DNA of 64,000 nucleotides from Flavobacterium quisquiliarum (GTDB taxonomy: Bacteria; Bacteroidota; Bacteroidia; Flavobacteriales; Flavobacteriaceae). Shown here piece by piece: positions 62,701 through 64,000 of the stretch. The notes beneath the pieces were generated by a model. The model worked only from the letters and a program-made list of their open reading frames with translations. It was not told where the DNA came from and searched no databases. The position numbers were made by a program, and so were the translations under genes. The stretch is from positions 1 to 64,000 of the forward strand of contig NZ_WWEM01000037.1 of the NCBI RefSeq assembly GCF_019308285.1. Direction: 5' to 3'. How positions within the stretch are numbered: the stretch's first letter is position 1; each line of letters opens with the position of its first letter.

Positions 62701-63060
62701 CATTATTTCGGGATCGCCATAATCGCGATAATGAATCAAGAATTTTGCATAAACCAGATTTAAAAGTGCTTTTGACGGAACTGAAACTCGGTTTATATCC
62801 CTTTTTAGATTGGTTAAAGTTTTGGTTTTAGCATTTTCGTCTAAAGTGTAAAGGTATTTTGAGGTATGAAAAAAGCATTTTATCATTTGTACTTCATCTT
62901 TTTGAATAACTGCTTTTTTGTAAATACGATCTACAATTCTGTTGGCAGATCTAATTCTTCCGACGTTTTCAAGTGCCATGATTTTTTTCCATTCTTTGTC
63001 AAACTGCTGTGCGAAAACGGTAGTGGAAACCAATAAAAATAACAGTAAAATCTTTTTCAT
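56716..63060 (-). CDS. giant alpha-2-macroglobulin-family protein with plug-like insert
   Basis: This 2114-aa protein has a signal peptide (LLLFLLVSTTVFAQ). A helical N-terminal part (to about 420) leads to macroglobulin domains with YLDRAIYRPGQTVFYKG (about 575-590, MG2 motif) and VEEYKRPKFEVTFEP. At about 1265-1328 there is a segment like a TonB-receptor plug (LYIIDGEILSES, DKAKALYGSKGANGVIIITT). Then come FFPHLKTDSTGNVSFNFTSPEALTAWKL and the thioester motif CAEQ (Cys1569-Gln1572). The alpha/alpha thioester domain and C-terminal receptor-like domain follow. It should trap proteases at the envelope. There is no lipobox and no penicillin-binding partner beside it. Confidence 0.92.
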   Translation of the reverse strand: MKKILLLFLLVSTTVFAQQFDKEWKKIMALENVGRIRSANRIVDRIYKKAVIQKDEVQMIKCFFHTSKYLYTLDENAKTKTLTNLKRDINRVSVPSKALLNLVYAKFLIHYRDYGDPEIMVDSAASVVDYETTSVDMTASALDTSTEDSDSSETDFYSEEEITELYKKTLENASILKSTPLSNYETLFYFHKNSKFKKQTLFDYLLEENIAYFSSKIERWEISENEFVPYTESFFGNSEAFIQLNLDFVTETNLKNTLFLYQQKEIIDPSLENQFERVKFCQETFLNLDDRFETYLALIEKKAEEKPLIQKIKLEQVSILVKKASKTTYPENNIKALNLIDEIVKINENSYPASDALEKKAQILSKSLSLELEEYIYPNKNTRALIYYQNVERFKISFFKISLTELKEFKKGERQDSLSKLITAKRPPVVSQNYDLLNKKDYFDYTTEVLLPKLTLGNYLIYVESDSDSKEEKAYASDIISVSNLMALASEQKNIESYQVLDRKTGKPIENAVVKFKNTTTETNAKGIATFTKISNDDDDLFVELSKDGDSLMVERNYYVQHVSEYNPDNRTDGKIEFYLDRAIYRPGQTVFYKGIAFQKNKNKSSIVPNARFEVSVYDVNNQVIKKMEVTANEFGSFSGEFALPKNGLTGNFSISAQKVHISSNEESKLLPWYKVDFYNQRTSFRVEEYKRPKFEVTFEPKKESFKLNQAVKIKGNAKAFAGNSISDAIVKYNVTRYTSYYRNYYGREEKETLAVGETKTDASGKFSIDFTALPSKNNRKEELPVFNYQIEATVTDLNGKTHTAQTIVKVGYHDLILNASIPSIIETKDKNEITLSSTNLNGEFLAAKGEVKLYLVSTFPSKFKRRIFQQPDIKGISDEDFEKLFPYEINKNEDENKIAEVLVFSKKVDTQKDKKIVLDFISNYKSGTYKMVFSAKDSFNNPIENSSIFQIKQSAEKFYAGSLLTVKKVNDDPRKDGFVLVKVTSPIPDLYIIVSGNYQSGVFFEDIFHLENNETVIKIPLKDEFENQIKLGFESVFENYSYTQMLDVALKEPEAKLEWTVESFRSKIEPGSPQNWSFKLNGVNTKIEAEVLASMYDSSLDQFSIKNWQNLNIYRNTYNSINFKTDLGLAKTHMEVNNLNEYVGATYFEDEETQLNWFGFNFNYSHFGDLGMTIVDIKDGKVGAVTIKGDPDAVLTVDEPVGAGPVNAMVTEGGDVVQRSPIKVSQVKFVKPVVAHASETTENPEYYYQTDKIKFIPGKKIVSGLTSMAVNTSTLYIIDGEILSESDFNKINPEDVLSIDFLTADKAKALYGSKGANGVIIITTKKAMELLTQVKTRKNLSETAFFFPHLKTDSTGNVSFNFTSPEALTAWKLRLMAHNKEAVSGHLEKNIVTQKELMVSPNFPRFFREKDAITISAKISNLTAEAKTGIASLQFFDAVTMEPIDAKMLNLKNIKNFTIPSYGNTTANWTITIPEGLQGVQYKIVAKACNFSDGEENIIPVLTNNMLVTESIPIWVRENSTKEYTFENLKNNNSTTLKNHQFTLEYTSNPTWLAIQSIPYLMEYEHECAEQTFARYYANALATEIISSNPKIANVFETWRKKGTPNSKLEENEELKSLILAETPWLNDAQSEDEKKKNLALLFDLEKMKTSQEATFQKLKQKQLPSGAFSWFGGNYENEYITRHILAGLGHLEKLQKNNNTSQLEQITATAIPFIDSKFLEYYKSTTKNLKKSDKLIWLNPYSDLHYLYTRSFYLEKYPLSDTLKKATKLYLETAKKDWLNYSLYEKGLAALTLNRFGEKESAKKIIESLKETSSNNEDWGMYWIANKSGWYWYQAPIETQALLIEAFAEINNDTKSVDAMKIWLLKNKQTKNWPTTKSTTEAIYALLMQGTDWLSVKDNTVIKLGDEKIMTKKLAENEKEAETGYIKLNWKADEIKKEMASIKIENKSKVPGFGGVYWQYFEDLDKIKNNSGAVLSVSKELYLKKSTLKGNQLEKITTKNPLKIGDLVTVRLIITSREDTEYVHLKDMRASCFEPVNVLSEYQYKNGLGYYMSTKDVATHLFFDQIKKGTYVLEYDIRVNNSGEFSNGITTIQSMYAPEFASHTKGIRVKVQ

Positions 63061-63190
63061 AAAGTAGCTTTTTATATCAGAGAGTGTTTTTGTGGCGTAA
63101 AGGTTGGTTTTAATTAAAAATAAATTTCGTACAAATTACTAATTTATGTTCAAAAGCAAATAGCATTTTATATTTCCTTATTTTTGAAAT

Positions 63191-63877
63191 ATGAAAAAGT
63201 TGCTGATTTTCTTTTTAATTGTTCCAATGTACTCTTGGGCGCAATCTAATTTTGAAAAAGGAGAGAAGTTATTTCGGGCTAAGAAGTACGATGAAGCTAA
63301 ACCTATATTTGAATTTGTTCTTAAAACAAATCCGTCAGATATAAAGTCACTTGAATATCTTGGCGAAATAGAAGCGCATCAAAAATCATGGGTAAAAGGG
63401 GCTGAATATTTTAAAAAACTAAAAGAATTGAAACCCACAGTTGCTGATTATTTTTTTAAATATGGAGGCTGTCTGGCGATGCATGCTGTTGAAGTAAATA
63501 AAATCAAAGCTTTCTCGATGGTTGGTGATATGAAAGAAGCTTTTGAAAAAGCAATCGAGCTTAATCCAAAACACGTTCAGGCGCGTTGGGCATTGATTGA
63601 AATTTATTTACAATTGCCTGGAATTTTAGGGGGAAGCGAATCTAAAGCAATTGCATATTCTAACGAATTAGCGCAGTTTTCTCCTGTTGACGGATATTTG
63701 TCAAGAGGAAGAATTGAAGAATATTTTAAAAGATATGATCTTGCTGAAAAAAATTATAAGAAAGCGCATGAAATTGGCAATTCAAAAGTCACATTTCAAA
63801 AATTATATAATTTATATTTGAACAAACTAAAAGACACAAAAAAAGCGCAGGATTTAAAACGAAAATTCGAAGCATAA
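63191..63877 (+). CDS. exported TPR protein
   Basis: This 228-aa protein has a signal peptide (LLIFFLIVPMYSWAQ). Tetratricopeptide repeats follow: NFEKGEKLFRAKKYDEAKPIFEFVLKTNPSD, LEYLGEIEAHQKSWVKGAEYFKKLKELKP, and later AFEKAIELNPKHVQARWALIEIYLQLPG. It is likely a periplasmic scaffold. The loop GILGGSESKAIAYSNEL is typical of a Bacteroidota subgroup. A TATTTTTG box ends 4 nt before the ATG. A Mur-ligase-like gene starts 14 nt later and may be co-transcribed. Confidence 0.85.
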   Translation: MKKLLIFFLIVPMYSWAQSNFEKGEKLFRAKKYDEAKPIFEFVLKTNPSDIKSLEYLGEIEAHQKSWVKGAEYFKKLKELKPTVADYFFKYGGCLAMHAVEVNKIKAFSMVGDMKEAFEKAIELNPKHVQARWALIEIYLQLPGILGGSESKAIAYSNELAQFSPVDGYLSRGRIEEYFKRYDLAEKNYKKAHEIGNSKVTFQKLYNLYLNKLKDTKKAQDLKRKFEA

Positions 63878-63891
63878 AATAAAGATTCTAA

Positions 63892-64000
63892 ATGAAAACA
63901 CATTTCATTGCCATTGGCGGAAGCGCAATGCACAACTTAGCATTAGCACTACATAACAAAGGATACCAAGTTACGGGAAGCGACGATGCTATTTTTGAAC
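63892..64000 (+). CDS. Mur-ligase-family protein, N-terminus (Mpl/MurC-like), cut by window end
   Basis: Only 36 residues are visible: MKTHFIAIGGSAMHNLAL followed by ALHNKGYQVTGSDD and AIFE. The GGSAMHNLALAL glycine loop and VTGSDD match the N-terminal nucleotide-binding domain of MurC/Mpl ligases. The GSAMHN form is closer to the Mpl-like peptide ligase of Bacteroidota, which reattaches murein tripeptide to UDP-MurNAc. The rest lies outside the window. Confidence 0.75.
   Translation, partial: MKTHFIAIGGSAMHNLALALHNKGYQVTGSDDAIFE

Overview
The window reads as chromosome of a Flavobacterium-like member of the Bacteroidota. This rests on low G+C, the TAnnTTTG (-7) / TTTG (-33) promoter type seen upstream of several genes, an ExbB/ExbD/TonB set, a TonB-dependent receptor, an S46 peptidase, and dense palindromic intergenic repeats. 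I see no phage, insertion sequence, integrase or CRISPR array.

Layout. 1-1706: the 3' half of a 23S rRNA, the 5S rRNA and a terminator. 2.0-8.9 kb: Crp/Fnr regulator, a divergent LpxA paralogue, YdeI/DUF1801 protein, EamA exporter, acyltransferase-3, an EreA/ChaN-like protein, MarR and a VOC protein. 9.1-14.5 kb: the most accessory-looking stretch, with a 920-aa DEAH-box helicase carrying a hydrophobic segment, a MerR regulator, a DUF6090-like membrane protein, an unrecognised protein and tRNA-Val(UAC). 14.7-22.3 kb: folC, exbB, exbD, a convergent tonB-like gene, glutamate dehydrogenase, a chalcone-isomerase-like protein and acyl-CoA dehydrogenase. 22.4-33.6 kb: M28 peptidase, SDR, SprT-like protein, barrel protein, an MlaE/MlaF-type ABC pair, GT2, methyltransferase, KAS III and gcvP. 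33.8-40.1 kb: a UbiA-like membrane protein, then a five-gene minus-strand run (GbsR/MarR regulator, DUF2071, DCC1/DUF393, TIGR01777 epimerase, SRPBCC protein) and a CPA1 antiporter. 40.2-50.3 kb: SanA-like protein, M3 peptidase, a ParE-type toxin-antitoxin pair, purE/purK separated by a small membrane protein, a helical protein, a TonB-dependent receptor and a PQQ-type sugar dehydrogenase lipoprotein. 50.5-64.0 kb: hpt, adk, a CBS/CorC protein, obg, S46 peptidase, a 2114-aa alpha-2-macroglobulin with an embedded receptor-plug-like segment, a TPR protein and the start of a Mur-ligase-family gene.

The most striking signal is non-coding. Four intergenic elements (1761-1848, 17190-17303, 30492-30606, 34628-34741) share one scaffold: a GCGTG/CACGC outer stem, a conserved AGGGATnGGAGC block, hairpin P2, a conserved GGATAGCCCG block and hairpin P3. 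The hairpin arms differ in sequence between copies but still pair. Compensatory changes are visible within the window, and the three long copies share a conserved motif at the tip of P3. Several other palindromic repeat families fill the remaining gaps.

The best regulatory find is a palindrome AAACTTTCA-N8-TGAAAGTTT that occurs twice around the GbsR-family gene, once overlapping the -33 box of a consensus promoter. It suggests an autoregulated operator for an uncharacterised gene module.
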